From Microtetraspora glauca (GTDB lineage Bacteria; Actinomycetota; Actinomycetes; Streptomycetales; Streptomycetaceae): 64,000 nt of DNA. The stretch is taken from the NCBI GenBank assembly GCA_000721275.1, contig JOFO01000003.1:1-64000 (forward strand), given 5' to 3'. Positions 15,987-24,180 of the stretch are shown here, piece by piece; position 1 is the first letter of the stretch, and each line of letters starts with the position of its first letter. The notes below the pieces were generated by a model, which saw only the letters and a list, made by a program, of their open reading frames with translations, had not been told where the DNA came from and searched no databases. Position numbers and translations under genes: made by a program.

Positions 15987-17531
15987 ATGGCTCATCTGGG
16001 ATCGAGGCGCGGCCGAGTACTCGCTCTGCCTGCTGGTCTCGCGCTCACCGCTTCGCTCGGCTTCCTCCCCTCCGGCGCCGCCTCCGCCGCGGAGCTGAGC
16101 GATGCCCCGGCGGCCGCCACCGTCGCGTCGACGGGCGAGAAGCTCTCGTACGTCGTCAACATCGAGGGCGGTCGCTGGACCGCCGCCTCGGTGAAGAAGG
16201 CGATCGCCGCCGCCGGCGGCGAGGTCGTGATCGCGTACGACCAGATAGGCGTGATCGTCGTCCACTCGCAGAACCCGGCCTTCGCGCAGCAGATCCGCGC
16301 GGTCCGCGGTGTGGTGTCGGCGGGTGCGACCCGTACCGCCCCGCTCAAGGTCCAGGGCGACGACTCCGTGGGCGACGCTTCGCAGGAGCTGACCGCGGCC
16401 GAGGCCACCGCCGCCGCCGCGACCGCCTCCGACGGGCAGGACCCGCTGGAGCCGCTGCAGTGGGACCTGCCGGCCATCAAGGCGGACCAGGCGCACCAGA
16501 AGACCCTCGGCAGCAGCAAGGTGACGGTCGCCGTCATCGACACCGGCGTGGACGACACCCACCCGGACCTGGCGCCGAACTTCGACACCGCCGCCTCCGC
16601 CAACTGCGTCTCCGGCAAGCCGGACACCACGGCCGGTTCGTGGCGCCCCAACCCGGGCGAGTCGGACCACGGCACCCACGTGGCCGGCACGATCGCCGCC
16701 GCCAAGAACGGCGTCGGCGTCACCGGTGTCGCCCCGGGCGTGAAGGTCTCCGGCATCAAGGTGTCCACCCCGGACGGCTTCTTCTACACGGAGGCCGTGG
16801 TCTGCGGCTTCGTGTGGGCGGCCGAGCACGGCGTCGACATCACGAACAACAGCTACTACACCGACCCGTGGATGTTCGCCTGCAAGACGGACGAGGACCA
16901 GAAGGCCCTCGTCGAGGCGGTCACCCGGGCGACCCGGTACGCGGAGAAGAAGGGCACGGTCAACGTGGCCGCGGCCGGCAACTCCAAGTTCGACCTGGCG
17001 GCGGACACCATCACGGACACCTCCAGCCCGAACGACAGCACGGCGGTCACCCGTGACATCGACCCGAGCGAGTGCTTCGACTACCCGGCCCAGCTGCCGG
17101 GCGTCGTGACGGTCTCGGCGACCGGCGCGAAGGACCTGAAGGCGTCGTACTCGAACTACGGTCACGGCGTCATCGACATCGCCGCCCCCGGCGGTGACCG
17201 CACCGAGTTCCAGACCCCGGACGCCCCGGCGGTCAACGGCCGCATCCTCTCGACCACGGTCAAGGGCGGCTACAACTACAAGGCCGGCACCTCGATGGCG
17301 TCGCCGCACGCCGCCGGTGTGCTCGCGCTGCTGAAGTCGACGCACCCGAACGCGAGCCCGGCCGCGCTGAAGGCGCTGCTGTACGCGCAGGCCGACGAGC
17401 GCTCCTGCACCAACCCGTACGACATCGACGGCAACGGCACCGTCGACGCCGTCTGCGAGGGCGGCAAGCAGAAGAACGGCTTCTACGGGGCCGGTCTGGT
17501 GGACGCGCTGGACGCCGTCCGCAAGCACTGA
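15987..17531 (+). CDS. Secreted subtilisin-family (S8) serine protease
   Basis: A 514-residue exported protease. An N-terminal signal peptide (basic GSRRGR, then a hydrophobic stretch, cleavage probably after ASA near residue 35) and an inhibitor-like propeptide (to about 150) precede the S8 domain. The catalytic triad is Asp185 (VAVIDTGVDD), His228 (HGTHVAGT) and Ser436 (GTSMASPHAAG). The four mature-domain cysteines may form disulfides. GGAGAACCC precedes the ATG. Unlike many Streptomyces subtilisins it has no extra C-terminal domain. Substrate unknown. Confidence 0.93.
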   Translation: MAHLGSRRGRVLALPAGLALTASLGFLPSGAASAAELSDAPAAATVASTGEKLSYVVNIEGGRWTAASVKKAIAAAGGEVVIAYDQIGVIVVHSQNPAFAQQIRAVRGVVSAGATRTAPLKVQGDDSVGDASQELTAAEATAAAATASDGQDPLEPLQWDLPAIKADQAHQKTLGSSKVTVAVIDTGVDDTHPDLAPNFDTAASANCVSGKPDTTAGSWRPNPGESDHGTHVAGTIAAAKNGVGVTGVAPGVKVSGIKVSTPDGFFYTEAVVCGFVWAAEHGVDITNNSYYTDPWMFACKTDEDQKALVEAVTRATRYAEKKGTVNVAAAGNSKFDLAADTITDTSSPNDSTAVTRDIDPSECFDYPAQLPGVVTVSATGAKDLKASYSNYGHGVIDIAAPGGDRTEFQTPDAPAVNGRILSTTVKGGYNYKAGTSMASPHAAGVLALLKSTHPNASPAALKALLYAQADERSCTNPYDIDGNGTVDAVCEGGKQKNGFYGAGLVDALDAVRKH

Positions 17532-17546
17532 CGCCCGTCGCCGGAA

Positions 17547-17582
17547 GAGGGCCCCGGTGTGGTCTGCCACACCGGGGCCCTC
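17547..17582 (+). terminator. Intrinsic terminator after the subtilisin gene
   Basis: A perfect 16-bp stem, GAGGGCCCCGGTGTGG (17547-17562) with its complement at 17567-17582 and loop TCTG. It is 16 bases after the stop codon. Confidence 0.85.
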
Positions 17583-17623
17583 GCGCCTGTCCGGAGGGTG
17601 GCACCGGGTGCCATAGTGCGGGC

Positions 17624-18922
17624 ATGGACAGCACGGTTCGGAGCGGTACGGAAGCGCTGTGGGCGGCTCTCGGCGGCGATCCCGCCCTGGTCGACCGGGT
17701 GGAGTACGGCGGGGTGGCGGGGCTGTTGCCGGCCCGGCTGCCGGTGATGGACCTGGCGCGGGCGACGGTCGCGGTCTGCGGGCTCGCGGCCGTGGAGCAC
17801 GCGCGCGTGGCGGGACCGGTGCGGGTGGACGACGGGGCCGTGGCCACCGCCTTCGTGAGCGAGCGTCACCTGCGGGTGGACGGGCGCGCGCCGGTGAGCT
17901 TCGCGCCGCTGTCCCGGTTCTGGCGGGCCTCCGACGGCTGGGTCCGCACCCACGCCAACTACCCGCACCACAAGGCCGCGCTGCTGGCGGCGCTGGGCGT
18001 GCCCGACGCGGTGGAGGCGGTCGCGGAGGCGGTCGGCGGACGGACGGCGGCCGGGGTGGAGGAGGCGGTGTACGCCTCCGGGGGCCTCGCGGTGGCGCTG
18101 CGGACGCCCGGCGCGTGGGCCGCCCACGAGCAGGGCCGGGAGGTGGCCGCGCGGCCGGTGCTGAGCCGGTCGCGCCTGGACGACGCGCCGCCCCGGCGGC
18201 GGACCGGGCCGCTGCGGGTGCTCGACCTGACCCGGGTCATCGCGGGGCCGGTGGCGACCCGGACGCTGGCGCTGCTCGGCGCGGACGTGCTGCGGATCGA
18301 CCCGCCGGGCCGCCCGGAGCTGCCGGACCAGCACGCGGACACGGACGTCGGGAAGCGGACGGCGGCCCTGGACCTGGACCGGCGCTCGGACCGGCGGACC
18401 TTCGACGAGCTGCTGGACGCGGCGGACGTGCTGGTGACCGGCTACCGGCCGGGGGCGCTGGAGCGGTACGGCCTGGAGCGGCCGGGGCTGGTGACGGCCC
18501 GGCTGTCGGCGTGGGGCGACTACGGGCCGTGGGGCGGCCGGCGGGGCTTCGACAGCCTGGTGCAGGCGGCCACCGGGATCGCGGTCGTGGAGGGGTCGGC
18601 GCAGGAGCCGGGCGCGCTGCCGGCGCAGGCGCTGGACCACGGGACGGGGTATCTGCTGGCGGCGGCGGTGCTGCGGTCGCTGACGGAGCAGGAGCGGGAC
18701 GGCGGCAGCCGGCTGGTCCGGCTGGCGCTGGCGCAGACCGGGCACTGGCTGGCGCACGGGCTGCCCCGGTACGACCCCGGGCGGTACCTCACGGAGTCGG
18801 AGGGGCCGCTGGGGCGGCTGCGGCACGCGGTGTCGCCGGTGGCGTACGAGGGCGGCCCGGCGGGCTGGTCGCGCCCGCCGGGCGTCGCGGGCGCTGACGC
18901 CCCGGTGTGGGCTACGGGGTGA
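17624..18922 (+). CDS. CaiB/BaiF-type CoA transferase
   Basis: A 432-residue family III CoA transferase-like protein. The classic N-terminal motif of the family, LRVLDLTRVIAGPVATRTLALLGADVLRI (split: LRVLDLTRVIAGPVATRTL and ALLGADVLRI), occurs at about residue 200 rather than at the start, preceded by a related degenerate half. This two-part layout occurs in some actinobacterial members. Substrates are unknown, and I could not place the catalytic Asp with confidence. ATG 17624. It overlaps the alcohol dehydrogenase stop on the other strand by 11 bases. Confidence 0.8.
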   Translation: MDSTVRSGTEALWAALGGDPALVDRVEYGGVAGLLPARLPVMDLARATVAVCGLAAVEHARVAGPVRVDDGAVATAFVSERHLRVDGRAPVSFAPLSRFWRASDGWVRTHANYPHHKAALLAALGVPDAVEAVAEAVGGRTAAGVEEAVYASGGLAVALRTPGAWAAHEQGREVAARPVLSRSRLDDAPPRRRTGPLRVLDLTRVIAGPVATRTLALLGADVLRIDPPGRPELPDQHADTDVGKRTAALDLDRRSDRRTFDELLDAADVLVTGYRPGALERYGLERPGLVTARLSAWGDYGPWGGRRGFDSLVQAATGIAVVEGSAQEPGALPAQALDHGTGYLLAAAVLRSLTEQERDGGSRLVRLALAQTGHWLAHGLPRYDPGRYLTESEGPLGRLRHAVSPVAYEGGPAGWSRPPGVAGADAPVWATG

Positions 18923-19955
18923 CGAGGACCTTGAGGGCGGTGCGCTCGTCCATGGCCTTGTAGCCGCCGGGGACGCCGTCGAGGCCGACGGCGAGGTCGA
19001 AGACCGGCGACGGGTCGATGGTGCCGTCGAGGACGTCGGGGAGCAGTTCGGGGATGTAGGCGCGCACGGGGGCGACGCCGCCGCGCAGCGCGATGTTCCG
19101 GTCGAACATGACGGAGAGGTCGAGGCCGGTGCCGGAGCCGTGCGGGACGCCGACGTAGCCGATGGAGCCGCCGTCGCGGGTGATGTTCACGGCGGTCCGC
19201 ATGGACTGCTCGGTGCCGACGGCCTCGATGACGCCGTGGGCGCCCTGCCCGCCGGTGAGTTCGCGGACGGCGGCCTCGGCGGCCTCGCCGCGCTCGGCGA
19301 CGACGTCGGTGGCGCCGAAGGCGCGGGCGATGTCGGTACGGGCGGTGTGCCGGCCCAGCGAGATGATCCGCTCGGCGCCGAGGCGGCGGGCGGCGAGGAC
19401 GCCGCAGAGGCCGACGGCGCCGTCGCCGACGACGGCGACGGTGGAGCCGGGGCGGACGCCGGCGCCGAGGGCGGCGTGGTGGCCGGTGCCCATGACGTCG
19501 GAGAGCGCGAGCAGGGCGGTCAGCAGCCGGTCGTCGGAGGCGGCGCCGGCCGGGAGCTTGACGAGGGTGCCGTCGCCGAAGGGGACGCGCACGGCCTCGC
19601 CCTGGCCGCCGTCGGAGCCCACCGAGCCCCAGAAGCCGCCGCGCGGGCAGGAGGTCTGGAGGCCCTCGGCGCAGTACTCGCAGGTGCCGTCGGACCAGAC
19701 GAAGGGGGCGACGACCAGGTCGCCGGGGGTGAAGCCGCGGACCTCGGAGCCGGTCTCCTCGACGACGCCGAGGAACTCGTGGCCGATGCGCTGGCCGGGC
19801 TGCCGGGCGGACTCGCCGCGGTAGGCCCACAGGTCGCTGCCGCAGATGCAGGCGCGCAGGACCCGGACGACGACGTCCGTGGGGTCCTGGACGACCGGGT
19901 CGGGCACCTCCTCCACGCGCATGTCGTACGGGGCATGGATGGTGGTGGCGCGCAT
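18912..19955 (-). CDS. Zinc-dependent alcohol dehydrogenase family protein
   Basis: A 347-residue medium-chain dehydrogenase/reductase. The catalytic-zinc region is ACICGSDLWAYRGE with GHEFLGVVEE, and the NAD(P) fold follows (VAVVGDGAVGLCGVLAARRLGAE). The structural-zinc loop reads SDGTCEYCAEGLQTSC, with three Cys and an Asp at the usual first Cys position, so the lobe zinc may be ligated differently or lost. The substrate is unknown. The start is an ATG; the 3' end overlaps the CoA transferase end by 11 bases. Confidence 0.88.
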   Translation of the reverse strand: MRATTIHAPYDMRVEEVPDPVVQDPTDVVVRVLRACICGSDLWAYRGESARQPGQRIGHEFLGVVEETGSEVRGFTPGDLVVAPFVWSDGTCEYCAEGLQTSCPRGGFWGSVGSDGGQGEAVRVPFGDGTLVKLPAGAASDDRLLTALLALSDVMGTGHHAALGAGVRPGSTVAVVGDGAVGLCGVLAARRLGAERIISLGRHTARTDIARAFGATDVVAERGEAAEAAVRELTGGQGAHGVIEAVGTEQSMRTAVNITRDGGSIGYVGVPHGSGTGLDLSVMFDRNIALRGGVAPVRAYIPELLPDVLDGTIDPSPVFDLAVGLDGVPGGYKAMDERTALKVLVTP

Positions 19956-19986
19956 GGTTCCTCGCTGTCAGCAGTTCGTACGACAT

Positions 19987-20658
19987 TCACCGTACATCGC
20001 TCGCCCCGAGCCGGCCCGCCCGCAGGATTCCGGTGGTCAGCAGGGACTGGGCGGCGAGGTAGGTCAGCATCACCCAGAAGTCGGGCGCGGGGAGCGCGGG
20101 CCGGCCGGCGATGCCGGTGGCGATGAGGGTGTCGGAGAGCAGGAAGAGGGCGCCGCCGGTGCCGGCGAGGACGCCGAGGGAACCGGCGCGGCAGGCCGTC
20201 GCCGCGAGCAGCAGGGAGTAGCCGGCGACCGGGATCCGCAGGTCGGCGGGGAGGTCGGGCCAGAGGGCGGTGAGGGTGCCGGCGAGAGCGGCGGCGTAGA
20301 GGGCGCCGAGCGCCGGGGAGGTGCGGCGGCGGCCGAAGAGCGCCAGGTAGCAGAGGTGGCCGAGGGCGAAGGAGCCCATGCCGGCGAGGAAGGCCGCGTC
20401 GCCGTCGAGCAGCAGCAGGACGTCGCCGCCCCAGCCGAGGAGGAGCGCGGCGAGGAGCAGCCGCGGGGCGCCGAGGGTGGCGGCGTACGCGGCGAGCAGC
20501 GGCATCAGGAGGGGCTTGGCGATCAGGTGCCCGGTGTCGGCGCCGGCGAGCAGCGAGCCGAGGTCGACGGCGGCGGCGAGGAGGAAGGCGGCCGCCAGGG
20601 CACGGGTGAGGGCGGGGCGGGCCGCGGCCGGGCGGGGGACGGCGGTCGGGGTCGTCAC
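19987..20658 (-). CDS. YhhN-family membrane protein (lysoplasmalogenase-like)
   Basis: A 223-residue protein with about eight short transmembrane helices and the YhhN/TMEM86 features LLLGWGGDVLLLL and GGALFLLSDTLIA. Family members characterised elsewhere hydrolyse the vinyl-ether bond of lysoplasmalogens, but bacterial substrates are rarely known. The start is a GTG with no strong ribosome site. It ends 31 bases upstream of the alcohol dehydrogenase start on the same strand. Confidence 0.8.
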   Translation of the reverse strand: MTTPTAVPRPAAARPALTRALAAAFLLAAAVDLGSLLAGADTGHLIAKPLLMPLLAAYAATLGAPRLLLAALLLGWGGDVLLLLDGDAAFLAGMGSFALGHLCYLALFGRRRTSPALGALYAAALAGTLTALWPDLPADLRIPVAGYSLLLAATACRAGSLGVLAGTGGALFLLSDTLIATGIAGRPALPAPDFWVMLTYLAAQSLLTTGILRAGRLGASDVR

Positions 20659-20762
20659 GCGGCGGGCTCCGGGGCGGTCGGGTGCGGCATGGCGCCGACG
20701 GTACGACGCGGACCCGGGGCGGGGACAGACCTCGTTACCGACGAGTATGCGCGGGCCGTCGC

Positions 20763-20829
20763 GGGGTCACGAGGTCTCGCGGGCTCACGAGGTCTCTCGC
20801 GGGCTCACGAGGTCTCTCGCGGGGTCAGA
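20763..20829. repeat. Three tandem 18-20 bp repeats after the VIT gene
   Basis: Two identical copies of GGGCTCACGAGGTCTCTCGC (20781-20800 and 20801-20820), an upstream 18-base variant (20763-20780, one base changed and TC lost), and a partial fourth (20821-20829) that reaches into the VIT-gene stop codon. Each unit contains CGAG-gtct-CTCG, so the transcript could form a series of small hairpins. Confidence 0.85.
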
Positions 20830-21538
20830 CCCCCGCCACGTCGAGGAGGGAGCCGGCCGCGTAGGTGACGGCCATGGCGAGCGCGCCGCCGGCGACGGTG
20901 CGGAGGGTGGCCCGGGCGGCGGGGGCGGCGGCCAGCCGGGCGGCCCACCAGCCGGTGGCGGTGAGGGCGGCGAGGACCGAGGCGACGGTGACCCAGAGGC
21001 GGACGGAGGCGGGCGGGAGGACGATCGCGAGGAGCGGGAGGAGGGCGCCCGCGGTGAAGGCGAGGAAGCTGGCCCAGGCGGCGTGCCACGGGTTGGTGAG
21101 GTCGTCGGGGTCGATGCCGAGCTCCACGCGCGCGTGGGCGCGCAGGGCGTCGCGTGCGGTGAGCTGTTCGGCGGCCTCGCGGGCCACGTCGGGGCTGAGG
21201 CCGCGGGCGGTGAGGAGGTCGGTCAGCTCGTCGAGTTCGGCGGCGGGGCTGTCGCGCAGCTCGCGCTTCTCGGTGGCGAGGGCGGCGTCCTCGGAGTCGC
21301 GCTGGACGGAGACGGAGACGTACTCGCCGGCGGCCATGGAGAGGGAGCCGGCGAGCAGGCCGGAGAGTCCGGCGGTGAGCAGGGCGGCCTGGGACTCGGT
21401 GGCGCCTGCGACGCCGACGACCAGGCCGGCGGTGGAGACGATGCCGTCGTTGGCCCCGAGCACGGCGGCCCGGAGCCAGTTGAGCCGGGAACCGAGGCCG
21501 CCGCCGTGGGCCGGGTCGGGGGCGGGGGGTGCGGTCAC
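20825..21538 (-). CDS. VIT/CCC1-family metal transporter
   Basis: A 237-residue VIT1/CCC1-type membrane protein, a family that moves iron or manganese. It has the opening helix WLRAAVLGANDGIVSTAGLV, the GxSMAxGEYVSV helix (GSLSMAAGEYVSVSVQRD), a cytoplasmic metal-binding region (ELDELTDLLTARGL to ARVELGIDPDD) and three more helices. I chose GTG 21538; the frame is open upstream but Arg/Pro-rich. The stop lies within the last tandem-repeat unit. Confidence 0.87.
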   Translation of the reverse strand: MTAPPAPDPAHGGGLGSRLNWLRAAVLGANDGIVSTAGLVVGVAGATESQAALLTAGLSGLLAGSLSMAAGEYVSVSVQRDSEDAALATEKRELRDSPAAELDELTDLLTARGLSPDVAREAAEQLTARDALRAHARVELGIDPDDLTNPWHAAWASFLAFTAGALLPLLAIVLPPASVRLWVTVASVLAALTATGWWAARLAAAPAARATLRTVAGGALAMAVTYAAGSLLDVAGV

Positions 21539-21873
21539 CCCTGGAGGGTCGCACCCGCCGGCCCGCCGGGCGGGGAGCGACCCGCACGCGCGCGTGCCTC
21601 TCCCCCGTCCCCGGGAACGCGCGCAGATGGCTGACCGGGCGTCAGAGAGTGAGCGGGCCCCGGCCCCGTCGCCGGCCGGCGGGGGACCCCGGGACCGCCC
21701 GCGCCGACCGCCGCGCGCCCGCGCGTCAGCGCGCCGGCAGCCGCGCGGCGTCGGTCCGCGCGCGGGGTGACGGGCCGGCAGGTCGCCGTACCGACCACCA
21801 CCACAGGGGACATCAGGGACAAGCCGGACACCGGGGACGGGAGTGTCGGTCGCGGGCCGTATTCTCAGTGACC
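21539..21873 (+). promoter_or_regulatory. Gene-free divergent region with candidate -10 for the exonuclease gene
   Basis: These 335 bases hold no gene I can support. At the right end TATTCT (21860-21865) looks like a -10 element placed only 8 bases before the ATG at 21874 and 2 bases before an in-frame GTG at 21868, with no ribosome site, which suggests a leaderless transcript. The remainder is GC-rich and featureless to my reading. Confidence 0.35.
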
Positions 21874-22842
21874 ATGCTCGACGACCGCACGACAGCAGCG
21901 ACATGGCCGGCCGCGTACCCCCAGGGTTACGCGGTCGTCGACGTGGAGACCACCGGTCTCGCCCGCGACGACCGGATCGTGTCCGCCGCCGTCTACCGCC
22001 TCGACGCGCAGGGACACGTGGAGGACCACTGGTACACGCTGGTGAACCCGGAGCGGGATCCGGGACCGGTGTGGATCCACGGCCTCACCAGCGACGTCCT
22101 CGAAGGGGCGCCGCTCTTCGCGCAGATCGCCGAGGAGTTCTCGGCCCGCCTCGACGGCCGCGTCCTCGTCGCGCACAACGCGATGTTCGACTGGCAGATG
22201 ATCGCCCGGGAGTACGCGCGCGCCGAGCTGACCGCGCCGGTGAGGCAGCGGCTGTGCACCATCGCGCTCGCCAAGGAGCTGGCGCTGCCGCTGCCCAACC
22301 ACAAGCTGTCCTCGCTGGCCGCCCACTTCGGCGTGGTGCAGCAGCGCGCGCACGACGCCCTCGACGACGCGCGCGTGCTCGCCGAGGCGTTCCGCCCGAG
22401 CCTGCACGCGGCGGCGGAGCGGGGCGTCCGGCTGCCGCTGCTGGAGTGCCGCCCGCTCACCGAGTGGGCCGCCGCGCCGGCCCGCCCGCTGATCGGCCAC
22501 CAGTCCTCGTACCGCGCGGGCGGCTGGCGCCCCTCGCGGAAGCGGCCGGCCTGCCCGTACCCCAACCCCGGCCGGTACGAGAGCGACAAGCCGCTCAAGC
22601 AGGGCATGCGGGTCGCCTTCTCCGGCGACACCTCCGTCGACCGCGAACTCCTGGAGGACCGCACGGTCGAGGCCGGGCTGCACGTCGCGACCTCGGTCTC
22701 CCGGCTCACCAGCCTGCTGGTGACCAACGACCCGGACGCCGGCACCTCCAAGACGGTCAAGGCGAAGAGCTTCGGCACCCCGATCCTCGACGAGGCCGCC
22801 TACGCCCACCTGCTGCGCGACGTCGCCCCGGCAGACGGGTGA
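21874..22842 (+). CDS. DEDDh 3'-5' exonuclease with BRCT-like C-terminus
   Basis: A 322-residue protein. The N-terminal half is a DnaQ/epsilon-like exonuclease with the DEDDh residues: VVDVETTGL (Asp and Glu of motif I), LVAHNAMFDWQ (motif II Asp) and HDALDDARVLAEAF (motif III His and Asp). The C-terminal region from about residue 235 (GMRVAFSGDTSVDRELLEDR ... SLLVTNDPDAGTSKTVKAKS) resembles a BRCT domain as in bacterial DNA ligase. This suggests a DNA-repair or processing exonuclease rather than the replicative epsilon subunit. Start ATG 21874 or GTG 21868. Confidence 0.85.
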   Translation: MLDDRTTAATWPAAYPQGYAVVDVETTGLARDDRIVSAAVYRLDAQGHVEDHWYTLVNPERDPGPVWIHGLTSDVLEGAPLFAQIAEEFSARLDGRVLVAHNAMFDWQMIAREYARAELTAPVRQRLCTIALAKELALPLPNHKLSSLAAHFGVVQQRAHDALDDARVLAEAFRPSLHAAAERGVRLPLLECRPLTEWAAAPARPLIGHQSSYRAGGWRPSRKRPACPYPNPGRYESDKPLKQGMRVAFSGDTSVDRELLEDRTVEAGLHVATSVSRLTSLLVTNDPDAGTSKTVKAKSFGTPILDEAAYAHLLRDVAPADG

Positions 22843-22905
22843 CACCCCGGCCCCGGCGGGCGTGCCGCGCGGCGCGCGCGGAGCCGGGGGCCCACCCTGT
22901 GGCGC

Positions 22906-23139
22906 ATGGCACGTTGTGAGGTCTGCGGAAACGACTACGGCATGTCCTTCGAGGTCCATGCCCAAGGGGCGGTGCACGTCTTCGACTGCTTCGCCTGCGC
23001 CATCCACCGCATGGCGCCCATCTGCGAGCACTGCCGGGTCCAGATCATCGGGCAGGGCGTCGAGGTCGAGGGGAACTGGTACTGCGGCGCCCACTGCGCC
23101 CGCGCGGAGGGGAAGGCGGGCATCGTCGACCGGGTGTGA
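22906..23139 (+). CDS. Small four-CxxC-type zinc-ribbon-like protein
   Basis: A 77-residue protein packed with cysteines: MARCEVCGNDYG, FDCFACAIHRM, ICEHCRV and WYCGAHCARAEG. The CxxC pairs could bind two zinc ions. It looks like a conserved actinobacterial protein of unknown function. No good ribosome site precedes the ATG. It follows the exonuclease gene after 63 bases and might share its promoter. Confidence 0.78.
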   Translation: MARCEVCGNDYGMSFEVHAQGAVHVFDCFACAIHRMAPICEHCRVQIIGQGVEVEGNWYCGAHCARAEGKAGIVDRV

Positions 23140-23303
23140 GCCCCTTTCCCGGTCCCTGAGGAACAAGCGAAGAAACGATCCTTGTCGCCGGCGGGCGACC
23201 GCCCCGGCGGGCGGCACCCGCCGGCGAGGGCGCCCCGCCCCCGTGGCGCCCGTCACCCGACCCCCTGTGCGGGCGCTCCCGGGCCGGACTGTACGGTCGT
23301 GGG

Positions 23304-24146
23304 GTGTACCGCTTCCTGTTGTCCCGGCAGTGGGTGATCCTCACCCTCGTCGCCCTCGTGCTCATCCCCGTGATGGTCGAGCTGGGCTTCTGGCAGTTCC
23401 ACCGGCACGAACGCCGGGTCGCCCAGAACACCCTGATCGAGGACAACCTGAAGGCCCGGCCGGTCCCGGTCGAGGAGCTCACCTCCCCCGGCCACGTCGT
23501 CCCCCGCGCCGACTACTGGCGCCAGGTCACCGCCACCGGCACCTTCGACACCGCCCACGAGGTGGTCGTCCGCCGCCGCACCTCCTCCGACGACCGGATC
23601 GGCGCGCACGTCCTCACCCCGCTGGTCCTCCGGGACGGCACCGTCGTCCTCGTCAACCGGGGCTGGGTGCCCGCCGCCGCGAACCAGCGCGACTACCCCG
23701 ACGTCCCGCCCGCCCCCAAGGGCGAGGTCACCGTCACCGGCCGCCTCAAGGCGGACGAGACCACCGGCGCCAGCGGCATCAAGGACCTCAAGGGCCTGCC
23801 GGACCGTCAGGTGATGCTCATCAGCAGCGGCCAGCAGGCCGAGCTCATCGGCCGCGAGGTGCTGGGCGGGTACATCGAGCAGACCGAGCCCGAGGCGACC
23901 GGCGGCTCCCCCGAGCAGATCCCCGCGCCGGACCACGACTCGATCGGCGCCCACATGGCGTACGCCGTCCAGTGGTGGCTCTTCGCCGCCGGCGTGCCGG
24001 TCGGCTGGTTCGTCCTCGTCCGCCGCGAGAAGCGCGACCGGGAGGCGGCAGCGGCGGCCGGCGACACCACCCCCGGAGACGGCCCGGACGGTCCCGGAGC
24101 CCCGCGCGAGGACGACGGAGCGGCCCGGGCCGCGACGCCCCGCTGA
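23304..24146 (+). CDS. SURF1-family cytochrome oxidase assembly protein
   Basis: A 280-residue protein with the SURF1 layout: an N-terminal membrane helix (WVILTLVALVLIPVMVELGF, about 9-28, followed by WQFHRHERR), an extracytoplasmic domain containing VLVNRGWVPA, and a second helix near residue 220 (WWLFAAGVPVGWFVLV). SURF1 helps insert haem into cytochrome c oxidase subunit I. An acidic, proline-rich tail follows the second helix. The start is a GTG. In other Streptomyces this gene is also solitary. Confidence 0.88.
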   Translation: MYRFLLSRQWVILTLVALVLIPVMVELGFWQFHRHERRVAQNTLIEDNLKARPVPVEELTSPGHVVPRADYWRQVTATGTFDTAHEVVVRRRTSSDDRIGAHVLTPLVLRDGTVVLVNRGWVPAAANQRDYPDVPPAPKGEVTVTGRLKADETTGASGIKDLKGLPDRQVMLISSGQQAELIGREVLGGYIEQTEPEATGGSPEQIPAPDHDSIGAHMAYAVQWWLFAAGVPVGWFVLVRREKRDREAAAAAGDTTPGDGPDGPGAPREDDGAARAATPR

Positions 24147-24180
24147 TTGACCGCCGCCGCGCGCGGGAACAGCCCAGAGC

